Positions 8,681 through 17,870 are shown, counted from the stretch's first letter. The stretch is DNA of 64,000 nt from Serratia marcescens (GCF_029846115.1 NZ_JARVZZ010000001.1:1550001-1614000), one strand, 5' to 3'. Notes: generated by a model from the sequence alone, not told the origin. A program made the numbers and translations.

Positions 8681-9472
8681 ATGAGCGCAACCTATGCGGC
8701 TGACGCCTTCGCGGGGCAGGCGGTGCTGGTGACCGGTGGCGCTCAGGGCATTGGGCTGGCGATCGTCAGCGCTTTTGCCCGGCTGGGCGCCGAGGTAACG
8801 ATCGCGGACGTGCAGCTGCCGCAGGCGCAGGTGGCGGCGCAGGCGCTGCGGGACGAAGGGCTGAGCGTGCAGGCGCTGGCTTGCGATCTGGCCGAACCGG
8901 GGCAGATCGCCGAGTTGGTGGCGATGGTGGGTGAGCGGCATCAACGGCTGGACGTGGTGATCCACAACGCCGCTTACTTTCCGCTGACGCCGTTCGCCGC
9001 CATTGACGCGGCCTTGCTGCAACGCACGCTGAGCGTCAATCTGATGGCGCCGTTCTTTTTGGCGCAGGCGGCACTGCCGTGGATGCGCCGCCGGGGCGGC
9101 GGCTGCCTTCTGGTGACCTCGTCGGTGACCGGCCCGCGGGTAGCCTACCCGGGGCTGGCGCACTACGCCGCCTCCAAGGCCGGGGTGAACGGGTTTATTC
9201 GCGCGGCGGCGCTGGAACTGGCGGCGGAGAACATTCGCGTCAACGGCGTGGAACCGGGGATGATCCGCACGCCGGCGATGGCCAACCTGGGCGACGCGCA
9301 GGTGAATCAGGCGATCGCCGCCTCGGTGCCGCTCGGGCGGCTGGGGGAACCGGAAGACATTGCCGCGGCGATGGTGTTTCTCGCCTCGCCGGCGGCGGCC
9401 TACATCACCGGACAGACGCTGGTGGTGGACGGCGGCGCGCTGCTGCCGGAAACGAATTCTCTGCTTACTTGA
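8681..9472 (+). CDS. Short-chain dehydrogenase/reductase
   Basis: A second classical SDR of 263 residues, with TGGAQGIG at about 18-25, NNAYFP in place of the usual NNAG (an HNAAYF variant), the serine of VTSSVTG and the YAASKAG tetrad. It starts 4 bases after moaF and is the last gene of the permease operon; an ERIC element follows the stop immediately. The substrate is not evident. Two dehydrogenases in one operon suggest two successive oxidations of the imported compound. Confidence 0.85.
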   Translation: MSATYAADAFAGQAVLVTGGAQGIGLAIVSAFARLGAEVTIADVQLPQAQVAAQALRDEGLSVQALACDLAEPGQIAELVAMVGERHQRLDVVIHNAAYFPLTPFAAIDAALLQRTLSVNLMAPFFLAQAALPWMRRRGGGCLLVTSSVTGPRVAYPGLAHYAASKAGVNGFIRAAALELAAENIRVNGVEPGMIRTPAMANLGDAQVNQAIAASVPLGRLGEPEDIAAAMVFLASPAAAYITGQTLVVDGGALLPETNSLLT

Positions 9473-9566
9473 CGCTGCAGCGTTGTTGGCTGCAGGCGCG
9501 CACCCCAGTCACTGACTTGAGTAAGCTCCTGGGGATTTACGCCTTGGCCGCCTCGCTGCAACGCCA
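9473..9566 (+). repeat. ERIC element, copy 1
   Basis: An ERIC-type imperfect palindrome directly behind the last dehydrogenase gene. The core contains CACCCCAGTCACTGACTTGA and GTAAGCTCCTGGGGATTTAC, which match the two classic ERIC primer regions. It has the same orientation as the copies near 49315 and 50728. Confidence 0.85.
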
Positions 9567-9594
9567 ATTAATTTGAGAATTCCGGTTGGTTAAA

Positions 9595-10047
9595 TCACTT
9601 CTTGGCGGGATGCGCGGTGACGTTGGCGGGCAGGCTGTCGCCCAGGGTGATCAGCTCGTCCAGCAGCGTCATCAGTTGGTCCATTTTCTGCCGCGAGAAA
9701 GCGGCTTCAATCTCGGCGTAGCCCTGTTCCACCTGATGGCGCGCCACTTCATACAGATCCTGGCCCTGCTGGGTCAGCGACACGTACAGCTTGCGCTGAT
9801 CGTTAACCGGCTTAAGGCGGAAGATCAGCTTATCACGCTCCATGCGCGACAGAATGCCGGTCAGGCTGGGGCGCAGGATGCAGGTTTCCGCCGCCAGCTC
9901 GTGGAATTCGATCGAGCGGCTGTTGGCCAGCACGCGGATGATGCGCCACTGCTGTTCGGTCAAATTGTGGCTTTTCAGGATCGGGCGGAAGAACCCCATG
10001 GCGGTTTCACGCGCCTGCAGCAGGGCGATGGTTAACGATTCATGCAT
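9595..10047 (-). CDS. hpaR: MarR-family repressor of the hpa operon
   Basis: A 150-residue winged-helix repressor closely resembling E. coli HpaR (MHxSLTIALLQAR at the start, LRPSLTGILSRMERD in the recognition helix). It represses the meta-cleavage genes until 4-hydroxyphenylacetate or homoprotocatechuate is present. The start at 10047 matches the family N-terminus and has TAAGG upstream; an in-frame codon 21 bases earlier would add a foreign tail. It is transcribed divergently from hpaG1 over a 327-base control region. Confidence 0.93.
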   Translation of the reverse strand: MHESLTIALLQARETAMGFFRPILKSHNLTEQQWRIIRVLANSRSIEFHELAAETCILRPSLTGILSRMERDKLIFRLKPVNDQRKLYVSLTQQGQDLYEVARHQVEQGYAEIEAAFSRQKMDQLMTLLDELITLGDSLPANVTAHPAKK

Positions 10048-10374
10048 AAGTTTGGCCTTAGCTATCAAGGTGTTCGTTGTTACGGCGCTCGTTATGGGGG
10101 CGCCTGCCCCACAAAGCCCGATTTTGTTAATAACTTAATAGTAGCCAAAGTTACCCGTAGGGATAAAGCAAAAATGCGTGGCGCAGCGAAAAATGGCGCA
10201 AAAAATGATTAATGCATTGAATAATCACGCTAATGTTCGTTATTTGTGAATATTTTGTTATCACGATCACAAATCACTCCAAGCGCGTTGCGTAAAAGCT
10301 GCACAGCGTATAAAAGTAATCATTAATATGTTAATGAATGCCGGTTGTCATGTTTTGCCATTGGAGGAGTTCGC
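10048..10374. promoter_or_regulatory. Divergent hpaR-hpaG control region
   Basis: AT-rich interval of 327 bases. On the plus strand a TATAAA -10 box lies at 10309-10314. A CATTAA/TTAATG dyad at 10321-10336 covers the expected transcription start and is the best HpaR operator candidate. A CRP-like site (TGTTA-N6-TCACA, 10256-10271) is centred about 58 bases upstream of that start. CRP control of hpa meta-cleavage genes is known in E. coli; the exact assignments here are pattern matches. Confidence 0.55.
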
Positions 10375-11007
10375 ATGAAAGGCACCGTTTTTTCCGTTGC
10401 GCTGAATCACCGTAGCCAACTGGACGCCTGGGATCAGGCGTTTCACCAGCCGCCGTATCAGACCCCACCCAAAACCCCGGTGTGGTTTATCAAACCGCGC
10501 AACACCCACCTCGCCAACGGCGGGGCGATCCCGTTTCCGGCCGGTGAAACCGTGCACAGCGGCGGCACGCTGGCGGTGATCATCGGTGATACCGCGCGCA
10601 AGGTGCCGGCGGCGCAGGTGAGCCATTATCTGGCCGGTTACGCGCTGGCCAACGACGTCAGCCTGCCGGAGAGCAGCTTCTACCGCCCGGCGATCAAGGC
10701 CAAATGCCGCGACGGGTTCTGCCCGCTGGGAGAGATCGGCCAACTGGAGACTGCCGATCGGCTGGAGATCGTCACCGAGATCAACGGCGTGGAGCAGGAC
10801 CGCTGGTCCACCGCCGATCTGGTGCGCTCGGTGCCGGAGCTGATCGCCGCCATCAGCGATTTCATCACCCTGCAGCCGGGCGATGCGGTGCTGATCGGCA
10901 CCCCTCATCAGCGGGTGGAGATCAAACCGGGGGATGAGGTGACGGTGCGCGCCGCCGGCCTGCCCACGCTGACCAACCGCGTCACTCAGGCAGGAGCCGC
11001 ATCATGA
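10375..11007 (+). CDS. hpaG1: HpaG N-terminal-type isomerase/decarboxylase subunit
   Basis: A 210-residue fumarylacetoacetate-hydrolase-fold protein corresponding to the N-terminal half of E. coli HpaG. It acts late in homoprotocatechuate degradation, on 5-oxopent-3-ene-1,2,5-tricarboxylate decarboxylation and the coupled isomerisation. TTGGAGGAG precedes the ATG at 10375. Its last codons overlap hpaG2 (ATGA). In E. coli the two halves are fused into one 429-residue chain; here they are separate, as in several other bacteria. Confidence 0.9.
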   Translation: MKGTVFSVALNHRSQLDAWDQAFHQPPYQTPPKTPVWFIKPRNTHLANGGAIPFPAGETVHSGGTLAVIIGDTARKVPAAQVSHYLAGYALANDVSLPESSFYRPAIKAKCRDGFCPLGEIGQLETADRLEIVTEINGVEQDRWSTADLVRSVPELIAAISDFITLQPGDAVLIGTPHQRVEIKPGDEVTVRAAGLPTLTNRVTQAGAAS

Positions 11008-11768
11008 AACATGCCCGTATTCGCCATCATGGCCAGGTCTTCAACGTGCAGGTGGACGAGCAACTGCGCGTCACGCTGCCGAACGGCGAGGTGCTGCAGG
11101 AGCGCGAAGTGGAATGGTTACCGCCGGCGCAGGGTACGGTGTTCGCCCTGGGGCTGAACTATGCCGACCACGCCAGCGAGCTGGCATTCAAGGCGCCGGA
11201 AGAGCCGCTGGTGTTCCTCAAGGCGCCGAATACCCTGACCGGTCACCGCCAGGTGTCGGTGCGCCCGGCCGGCGTGGAGTACATGCATTACGAAGCCGAG
11301 CTGGTGGCGGTGATCGGCAAGACCGCGCGCAACGTTAGCCGCGAGCACGCCATGGAGTATGTGGCGGGCTACACCCTGTGCAACGACTACGCCATCCGCG
11401 ATTACCTGGAGAATTACTACCGGCCGAATCTGCGGGTGAAGAGCCGCGACACCCTGACGCCGATCGGGCCTTACATCGTCGATCGCGACGACGTCGCCGA
11501 TCCGCACCGGCTGGCGCTCAGCACCTACGTCAACGGCGAGCTGCGCCAGCGCGGCAGCACCGCCGACATGATTTTCGACATTCCGTTCCTGGTCGCCTAC
11601 CTGAGCGAATTCATGACGCTGCAGCCGGGCGACATGATCGCCACTGGCACGCCGAAAGGGCTGGCCGACGTGCAGCCGGGCGACGAAGTGGTGGTGGAGA
11701 TCGAGGGCGTCGGCCGTCTGGTTAACCACATTATCAGTGAAAAAGATTACGAGGAGAGCCTGCGATGA
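11004..11768 (+). CDS. hpaG2: HpaG C-terminal-type isomerase/decarboxylase subunit
   Basis: A 254-residue FAH-family enzyme matching the C-terminal half of HpaG. The catalytic core GLNYADHASE at about 51-60, the metal-ligand region VEYMHYEAELVAVIGKTARN and the closing GTPKGLADVQPGDEV are all visible. It converts the decarboxylation product to 2-oxohept-3-enedioate. The gene overlaps hpaG1 and hpaE by 4 bases each, showing tight coupling in the operon. Confidence 0.92.
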   Translation: MKHARIRHHGQVFNVQVDEQLRVTLPNGEVLQEREVEWLPPAQGTVFALGLNYADHASELAFKAPEEPLVFLKAPNTLTGHRQVSVRPAGVEYMHYEAELVAVIGKTARNVSREHAMEYVAGYTLCNDYAIRDYLENYYRPNLRVKSRDTLTPIGPYIVDRDDVADPHRLALSTYVNGELRQRGSTADMIFDIPFLVAYLSEFMTLQPGDMIATGTPKGLADVQPGDEVVVEIEGVGRLVNHIISEKDYEESLR

Positions 11769-13219
11769 AAACCATCAACCACTGGATCAACGGCAAGAAC
11801 GTCGCCAGCAAAGAGTACTTCACCACCTCCAACCCGGCGAACGGTGAGGTGCTGGCGGAGGTGGCCTCCGGCGGTCAGCTAGAGATCGACCAGGCGGTGG
11901 CGGCGGCGAAAGAGGCGTTCCCCAAGTGGGCCAACACGCCGATGAAAGAGCGCGCGCGCTTGATGCGCCGCCTGGGCGAGCTGATCGACCAGAACGTGCC
12001 GCAGATCGCCGAACTGGAAACCGCCGACACCGGCCTGCCGATCCACCAGACCAAAAACGTGCTGATCCCGCGCGCTTCGCACAACTTCGAGTTCTTCGCC
12101 GAGGTGTGCCAGCAGATGAACGGCAAGACCTACCCGGTGGACGACAAGATGCTCAACTACACGCTGGTGCAGCCGGTGGGGGTGTGCGCGCTGGTGTCGC
12201 CGTGGAACGTACCGTTCATGACCGCCACCTGGAAAACCGCGCCTTGCCTGGCGCTGGGCAATACCGCGGTGCTGAAGATGTCCGAACTGTCGCCGTTGAC
12301 CGCCGATCGTCTGGGCGAGCTGGCGCTGGAGGCCGGCATTCCGGCCGGGGTGCTGAACGTGGTGCAGGGCTACGGCGCCACCGCCGGCGACGCGCTGGTG
12401 CGCCATAAAGACGTGCGCGCGGTCTCCTTCACCGGCGGCACCGCCACCGGCCGTCGCATCATCGAAAGCGCCGGGCTGAAGAAATTCTCCATGGAGCTGG
12501 GCGGCAAGTCGCCGGTGCTGATCTTTGAAGACGCCGACATCGAGCGGGCGCTCGACGCCGCGCTGTTCACCATCTTCTCGATCAACGGCGAACGCTGCAC
12601 CGCCGGTTCGCGCATCTTCATTCAGGAGAGCATCTACCCGGAATTCGTCAAACGCTTTGCCGAGCGCGCCAACCGCCTGCGCGTGGGCGATCCGCAAGAT
12701 CCCAACACCCAGGTGGGGGCGCTGATCAGCCCGCAGCACTGGGAAAAAGTCTCCGGCTATATCCGCCTCGGGGTGGAAGAAGGGGCGACCCTGCTGGCCG
12801 GCGGCCCGGACAAACCGGCCGGCTTGAGCCACGGCAACTTCCTGCGCCCGACGGTGCTGGCGGATGTCGACAACCGGATGCGCGTGGCGCAGGAGGAGAT
12901 CTTCGGGCCGGTGGCCTGCCTGTTGCCGTTCAAGTCAGAAGAAGACGGCCTGCGCATGGCCAACGACGTGGAGTACGGCCTGGCGTCGTACATCTGGACG
13001 CAGGATGTGAGCAAGGTTCTGCGCCTGGCCCGCGGCATTGAAGCGGGCATGGTTTTCGTCAACACCCAAAACGTACGCGATCTGCGCCAACCGTTCGGCG
13101 GCGTGAAAGCCTCCGGCACCGGCCGCGAAGGCGGCGAATACAGCTTCGAAGTGTTCGCCGAAATGAAGAACGTGTGCATTTCCATGGGCGACCACCCGAT
13201 CCCGAAATGGGGCGTTTGA
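11765..13219 (+). CDS. hpaE: 5-carboxymethyl-2-hydroxymuconate semialdehyde dehydrogenase
   Basis: An aldehyde dehydrogenase of 484 residues that oxidises the ring-cleavage semialdehyde to 5-carboxymethyl-2-hydroxymuconate with NAD. Visible motifs are the NAD-binding FTGGTATGR loop, the general base in MELGGKSP and the catalytic cysteine in NGERCTAGSR at about 280. The C-terminal PFGGVKASGTGREGG is typical. It starts inside the hpaG2 stop (ATGA), and hpaD follows within 40 bases. Confidence 0.94.
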   Translation: MKTINHWINGKNVASKEYFTTSNPANGEVLAEVASGGQLEIDQAVAAAKEAFPKWANTPMKERARLMRRLGELIDQNVPQIAELETADTGLPIHQTKNVLIPRASHNFEFFAEVCQQMNGKTYPVDDKMLNYTLVQPVGVCALVSPWNVPFMTATWKTAPCLALGNTAVLKMSELSPLTADRLGELALEAGIPAGVLNVVQGYGATAGDALVRHKDVRAVSFTGGTATGRRIIESAGLKKFSMELGGKSPVLIFEDADIERALDAALFTIFSINGERCTAGSRIFIQESIYPEFVKRFAERANRLRVGDPQDPNTQVGALISPQHWEKVSGYIRLGVEEGATLLAGGPDKPAGLSHGNFLRPTVLADVDNRMRVAQEEIFGPVACLLPFKSEEDGLRMANDVEYGLASYIWTQDVSKVLRLARGIEAGMVFVNTQNVRDLRQPFGGVKASGTGREGGEYSFEVFAEMKNVCISMGDHPIPKWGV

Positions 13220-13256
13220 GCCTCAGGCCACAATAATAACGAAAGAGATGAGAACA

Positions 13257-14330
13257 ATGACGACAAAACTTACCACTGATGCTGTCCCTGCTCCCGACGT
13301 CGTGCGCTGTGCCTACATGGAAATTCAGGTCACGAACCTTAAAGCCGCACGTGAATTTTACGTCGATATCCTCGGCCTGGTCGTGACCGCCGAAGAGGAT
13401 AAAACCCTCTACCTGCGTTCGATGGAGGAGTTCATTCACCATAACCTGGTGCTGCGCGAAGGCCCGGTCGCCGCCGTTGCGGCGTTTGCTTTCCGAGTGC
13501 GCACGCCGGAAGACGTCGATCGCGCCGAAGCGTATTTCAAGGCGCTTGGCTGCCGTACCGAGCGTCGGGTGAACGGGTTCGCCAAAGGCATCGGCGATGC
13601 GGTGCGGGTAGAGGATCCGCTCGGTTTCCCGTATGAGTTTTTCTACGACGTGCAGCACGTCGAGCGTCTGGCCTGGCGCTACGATCTGTATACGCCGGGC
13701 GCGCTGGTGCGCCTCGACCATTTTAACCAAATCACCCCTGATGTGCCGCGCGCCGTGGAATACATCCAGGGGCTGGGCTTTCGCGTAACGGAAGACATCC
13801 GCGATGAAGACGGCGTGGTTTACGCCGCCTGGATGCGCCGCAAGGCGACGGTGCACGATACCGCGATGACCGGTGGCGCCGGGCCGCGCATGCACCACAT
13901 CGCCTTCGCCACCCATGAAAAGCACAATATTTTGGCCATCTGCGACAAGCTCGGCGCGCTGCGCAAATCCGATTTGATCGAACGCGGCCCCGGCCGTCAC
14001 GGCGTCTCCAACGCGTTCTACCTCTACCTGCGCGATCCCGATGGCCACCGCGTGGAAATCTACACGCAGGATTACTACACCGGCGATCCGGACAACCCGA
14101 CCGTGACCTGGGATGTGCATGACAACCAGCGCCGCGACTGGTGGGGCAATCCGGTGGTGCCGAGCTGGTATACCGAAGGTTCGCTGGTGCTGGATCTCGA
14201 TGGGCAGCCACAGCCGGTCATCGAGCGCAGTGCGCCCAGCGAAATGGCCGTCACCATCGGCGCAGACGGTTTTTCCTATACCCGTGAGGGCGATACGGAA
14301 AAAGGTTTCAAGCTTGGCAATACGCTGTAA
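13257..14330 (+). CDS. hpaD: Homoprotocatechuate 2,3-dioxygenase, type I extradiol
   Basis: A 357-residue ring-cleavage enzyme for 3,4-dihydroxyphenylacetate. It belongs to the vicinal oxygen chelate (type I) family and closely recalls the Brevibacterium and Arthrobacter enzymes. With the start at 13257 the residue numbers match that family exactly: metal ligands His155, His214 and Glu267, acid/base His200, and Arg243 and Tyr257 of the active site. E. coli HpaD is an unrelated LigB-type (type III) enzyme of about 283 residues, so the operon carries a different solution for this step. An ATG 9 bases upstream (13248) is possible; the numbering favours 13257. Confidence 0.93.
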   Translation: MTTKLTTDAVPAPDVVRCAYMEIQVTNLKAAREFYVDILGLVVTAEEDKTLYLRSMEEFIHHNLVLREGPVAAVAAFAFRVRTPEDVDRAEAYFKALGCRTERRVNGFAKGIGDAVRVEDPLGFPYEFFYDVQHVERLAWRYDLYTPGALVRLDHFNQITPDVPRAVEYIQGLGFRVTEDIRDEDGVVYAAWMRRKATVHDTAMTGGAGPRMHHIAFATHEKHNILAICDKLGALRKSDLIERGPGRHGVSNAFYLYLRDPDGHRVEIYTQDYYTGDPDNPTVTWDVHDNQRRDWWGNPVVPSWYTEGSLVLDLDGQPQPVIERSAPSEMAVTIGADGFSYTREGDTEKGFKLGNTL

Positions 14331-14386
14331 ATGCCGCTGCGCGGGCCGCGCCTGCGCCCGCGCCTATGCGCCGTCTGGAGAACGCT

Positions 14387-14773
14387 ATGCCCCATTTTTA
14401 CGCTGAATGTACCGACAACATCCGCCGCGAGGCGGATTTGCCCACCCTGTTCGCCAAGGTCAATGAGGCGCTGGCGGCGACCGGCATCTTTCCGCTGGCC
14501 GGCGTGCGCAGCCGCGCCATCTGGCTCGACACCTGGCAGATGGCCGACGGCAAGCAGGACTACGCCTTCGTGCACATGACGCTGAAGATCGGCCACGGCC
14601 GCAGTCTGGAAAGCCGACAGCAGGTGGGCGAGATGCTGTTTGCGCTGATCAAGGAACACTTCGCCGCGCTGATGGCGCAGCGTTACCTGGCGCTCTCTTT
14701 CACCATGGAAGAGCTGGATCCGGTGCTGAATTACAAACAGAACAATGTCCACGCGCTGTTCAACAAGGCGTGA
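14387..14773 (+). CDS. hpaF: 5-carboxymethyl-2-hydroxymuconate delta-isomerase
   Basis: A 128-residue protein of the tautomerase fold, which converts 5-carboxymethyl-2-hydroxymuconate to the 2-oxo isomer. The start at 14387 is fixed by function and signal: after removal of Met the protein begins with Pro (MPHFYAEC), the catalytic base of this family, and GGAGA precedes it. An in-frame ATG 21 bases upstream would bury the proline. It lies between hpaD and hpaH in the operon. Confidence 0.92.
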   Translation: MPHFYAECTDNIRREADLPTLFAKVNEALAATGIFPLAGVRSRAIWLDTWQMADGKQDYAFVHMTLKIGHGRSLESRQQVGEMLFALIKEHFAALMAQRYLALSFTMEELDPVLNYKQNNVHALFNKA

Positions 14774-14787
14774 ATAAGGGGTCGTAA

Positions 14788-15591
14788 ATGCTGGATAAAG
14801 AGCAGGTTAACCGCGCCGTGCAGCGCCTGCATCAGGCGGAAAAGAGTCGTGAGCAGATCCGCGCGCTGTCGCTCGATCATCCCGAGATCACCATCGAAGA
14901 CGCTTATGCCATTCAGCGGCAGTGGGTGGAGCTGAAGATCGCCGAGGGTCGCACGCTTAAAGGCCACAAGATCGGCCTGACCTCGCGCGCCATGCAGGTG
15001 AGCTCGCAGATCACCGAGCCGGACTACGGCGCGCTGCTGGACGACATGTTCTTCAATGACGGCAGCGACATTCCGATCGATCGCTTTATCGTGCCGCGGG
15101 TGGAGGTGGAGCTGGCGTTCGTGCTGGCCAAGCCGCTGCGCGGGCCGAACTGCACGCTGTTCGACGTCTACAACGCCACCGACTACGTCATTCCCGCGCT
15201 GGAGATCATCGACGCGCGCAGCCACAACGTCGATCCCGAGACTCAGCGGCCGCGCAAGGTGTTCGACACCATCTCCGACAACGCCGCCAACGCCGGGGTG
15301 GTGATGGGCGGGCGGCCGATCAAGCCGGATGCGCTGGATCTGCGCTGGATCTCCGCGCTGCTGTACCGCAACGGCGTGATTGAAGAATCCGGCGTGGCGG
15401 CGGCGGTGCTCAACCATCCGGCCAACGGCGTGGCCTGGCTGGCCAACAAGCTGGCGCCGTATGAGGTGGAGCTGGAAGCGGGGCAGGTGATCCTCGGCGG
15501 CTCCTTCACCCGGCCGGTGCCGGCGCGGCGCGGTGATACCTTCCACGTCGACTACGGCCCGATGGGCTGCATCAGCTGCCGCTTCGTCTAA
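14788..15591 (+). CDS. hpaH: 2-oxohept-4-ene-1,7-dioate hydratase
   Basis: A 267-residue hydratase that adds water to 2-oxohept-4-enedioate to give 4-hydroxy-2-oxoheptanedioate. It shows family features of the 2-keto-4-pentenoate hydratases: [10 protein letters not shown] at about 51-60, [13 protein letters not shown] with the metal-binding acids at about 105-117, and [11 protein letters not shown] near the end. AAGGGG precedes the ATG. It follows hpaF by 14 bases; 76 bases separate it from hpaI. Confidence 0.93.
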   Translation: MLDKEQVNRAVQRLHQAEKSREQIRALSLDHPEITIEDAYAIQRQWVELKIAEGRTLKGHKIGLTSRAMQVSSQITEPDYGALLDDMFFNDGSDIPIDRFIVPRVEVELAFVLAKPLRGPNCTLFDVYNATDYVIPALEIIDARSHNVDPETQRPRKVFDTISDNAANAGVVMGGRPIKPDALDLRWISALLYRNGVIEESGVAAAVLNHPANGVAWLANKLAPYEVELEAGQVILGGSFTRPVPARRGDTFHVDYGPMGCISCRFV

Positions 15592-15667
15592 AAAGCAGGC
15601 TCGGCGAACCGGGCCGCAATAAACCGGGCGGGGCCACGCGCTGCGCCCGCTTGTCAGGGAGAATGCG

Positions 15668-16462
15668 ATGTTAACCAACCACTTCAAGCGTGCGCTGCAG
15701 GAAAAACGCCCGCAGATCGGGCTGTGGCTCGGGCTGTGCAGCAGCTACAGCGCCGAGCTGCTGGCCGGCGCCGGTTTCGACTGGCTGCTGATCGACGGCG
15801 AACATGCGCCCAACAACGTGCAAACGGTGCTGGGGCAGTTGCAGGCAGTCGCGCCTTACCCGAGCCAGCCGGTGGTGCGGCCGCCGTGGAACGATGCGGT
15901 GATCATCAAGCAACTGCTGGACGTCGGCGCGCAAACCTTGCTTATCCCGATGATTCAAAACGCCGAACAGGCGCGCGACGCGGTGCGCGCCACGCGCTAT
16001 CCGCCACACGGCGTGCGCGGCGTCGGCAGCGCTCTGGCGCGCGCTTCGCGCTGGAACCGGGTGCCCGATTACCTGCAGCAGGCCGACGAGCAGATGTGCG
16101 TGCTGGTGCAGATTGAAACCCGCGAAGCGGTGAAAAACCTCGACGCTATTTTGCAGGTGGAAGGGGTGGACGGCGTGTTTATCGGCCCGGCGGATCTCAG
16201 CGCCGACATGGGCTTTGCCGGCAATCCGCAGCACCCGGAGGTGCAGCGCACCATCGACGACGCCATCGCGCGCATCCGCGCCGCCGGCAAGGCGCCGGGC
16301 ATTTTGATGGCCAACAAGGCGCTGGCGCAGCGCTATCTGGCGGCCGGCGCGCTGTTCGTTGCGGTGGGGGTGGATACCACCCTGCTGGCGCGGGCGGCGG
16401 AAGCCCTGGCGGACGAGTTCAAACAGGGCGGGGCGCAAGCGCCTTCATCGGGAGTCTACTGA
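15668..16462 (+). CDS. hpaI: 4-hydroxy-2-oxoheptanedioate aldolase
   Basis: A class II, metal-dependent aldolase of 264 residues that cleaves 4-hydroxy-2-oxoheptanedioate to pyruvate and succinic semialdehyde, the end of the meta pathway. The family landmarks [30 protein letters not shown], the basic [16 protein letters not shown] loop and [12 protein letters not shown] are present. The gap from hpaH contains GC-rich inverted segments but no clear terminator. The ribosome site is AGGGAGAATGCG. The permease gene hpaX follows after 3 bases. Confidence 0.94.
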   Translation: MLTNHFKRALQEKRPQIGLWLGLCSSYSAELLAGAGFDWLLIDGEHAPNNVQTVLGQLQAVAPYPSQPVVRPPWNDAVIIKQLLDVGAQTLLIPMIQNAEQARDAVRATRYPPHGVRGVGSALARASRWNRVPDYLQQADEQMCVLVQIETREAVKNLDAILQVEGVDGVFIGPADLSADMGFAGNPQHPEVQRTIDDAIARIRAAGKAPGILMANKALAQRYLAAGALFVAVGVDTTLLARAAEALADEFKQGGAQAPSSGVY

Positions 16463-16465
16463 ACC

Positions 16466-17836
16466 ATGAACCACGTCGATTCGCTGCCGCCGGCCAACCC
16501 GGCGCAGCAACATAAAGCGTTAACCGCCGCCGAGCAATCGGTGATTAAAAAGTTGTTTCGGCGCCTGATCATTTTCCTGTTCGTGTTGTTTGTTTTCTCT
16601 TTCCTCGATCGCATCAACATCGGCTTCGCCGGGCTGACGATGGGCAAAGATCTCGGCCTCAGCTCGACCATGTTCGGGCTGGCGGCGACGTTGTTCTATG
16701 TCACCTACGTGATCTTCGGCATTCCGAGCAACATGATGCTGAGCCGGGTCGGCGCGCGGCGCTGGATCGCCACCATCATGGTGCTGTGGGGCATCGCCTC
16801 CACCTGCACCATGTTCGCCACCGGGCCGACCAGCCTGTACGTGCTGCGCATGATCGTCGGCATCACCGAGGCCGGTTTCCTGCCGGGCATTCTGGTGTAC
16901 CTCACCTACTGGTTCCCGGCGTTCTACCGCGCTCGCGCCAATGCATTGTTCATGATCGCCATGCCGGTGACCATGGCGATCGGCTCGCTGGTCTCCGGCT
17001 ATATCCTGGCGCTGGACGGGGTGATGAACCTGAAGGGCTGGCAGTGGCTGTTCCTGGTGGAAGGCATTCCGTCGGTGCTGCTGGGCGTGGTGGTGTGGTT
17101 CTACCTCGACGATACGCCGGCCAAGGCCAAGTGGCTGACCGACGAGGAAAAAACCAGCCTGCAGGCGATGATGGAGGCCGACAAGCTGCAACTGGTGCAA
17201 CCCAATGGGCCGAGCAGCCACCGCGCGCTGCAGCAACGCAGCCTGTGGCGTGAGATCTGCACGCCGATCGTGCTGATGTATACGCTGGCCTATTTCTGCC
17301 TGACCAACACCCTGAGCGCGATCAACATCTGGACGCCGCAGATCCTGCAAAGCTTCAACCAGGGCAGCAGCAACGTGACGATCGGCATTCTGGCGGCGAT
17401 CCCGCAGATCTGCACCATCGCCGGCATGGTGTGGTGGAGTAAACGATCCGACAGGCTGCAGGAGCGCAAGCATCACACCGCGCTGCCGTACCTGTTCGCC
17501 GCCGCCGGCTGGCTGCTGGCGTCCGCCACCGATCACAGCCTGATCCAGTTACTCGGGATCGTGATGGCCTCGGTCGGCTCCTTTACCGCCATGGCGATCT
17601 TCTGGACCACGCCGGATCAGTCGATCAGTCTGGAAGCGCGGGCGGTGGGGATCGCGGTGATCAACGCTACCGGCAACATCGGATCGGCGCTCAGCCCGCT
17701 GTTGATCGGCTGGTTCAAGGATCTGACCGGCAGCTTCAACTCCGGGCTGTATTTCGTCTCGGCGCTGTTGATCGTCGGCGCCGTGTTGGTATGGCGCATT
17801 CCGATGAAGGATTCGCGCCCGAGAGCGACGCCTTGA
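16466..17836 (+). CDS. hpaX: 4-hydroxyphenylacetate permease, MFS
   Basis: A 456-residue inner-membrane transporter of the anion:cation symporter branch of the major facilitators, with 12 predicted helices. It shows the family signature FVLFVFSFLDRINIGFAGLT in helix 1 and an MxxSRVGARRW loop after helix 2. It imports 4-hydroxyphenylacetate for the pathway. It lies directly after hpaI and 34 bases before hpaA, as in E. coli. Confidence 0.93.
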   Translation: MNHVDSLPPANPAQQHKALTAAEQSVIKKLFRRLIIFLFVLFVFSFLDRINIGFAGLTMGKDLGLSSTMFGLAATLFYVTYVIFGIPSNMMLSRVGARRWIATIMVLWGIASTCTMFATGPTSLYVLRMIVGITEAGFLPGILVYLTYWFPAFYRARANALFMIAMPVTMAIGSLVSGYILALDGVMNLKGWQWLFLVEGIPSVLLGVVVWFYLDDTPAKAKWLTDEEKTSLQAMMEADKLQLVQPNGPSSHRALQQRSLWREICTPIVLMYTLAYFCLTNTLSAINIWTPQILQSFNQGSSNVTIGILAAIPQICTIAGMVWWSKRSDRLQERKHHTALPYLFAAAGWLLASATDHSLIQLLGIVMASVGSFTAMAIFWTTPDQSISLEARAVGIAVINATGNIGSALSPLLIGWFKDLTGSFNSGLYFVSALLIVGAVLVWRIPMKDSRPRATP

Positions 17837-17870
17837 TGCGCAAGTGGGCATGATTGCAGGAGGTCATGAG

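Noticed and set aside
9473..9594. Frames extending into the ERIC elements here and at 49356 and 50770
   Set aside because: The repeated tail sequence (SPGAY-like) is ERIC translated by chance.
10375..11768. Frameshift breaking hpaG into two genes
   Set aside because: Both halves have complete FAH-fold domains, the second has its own start in an ATGA overlap, and separate hpaG1/hpaG2 genes are known in other bacteria.
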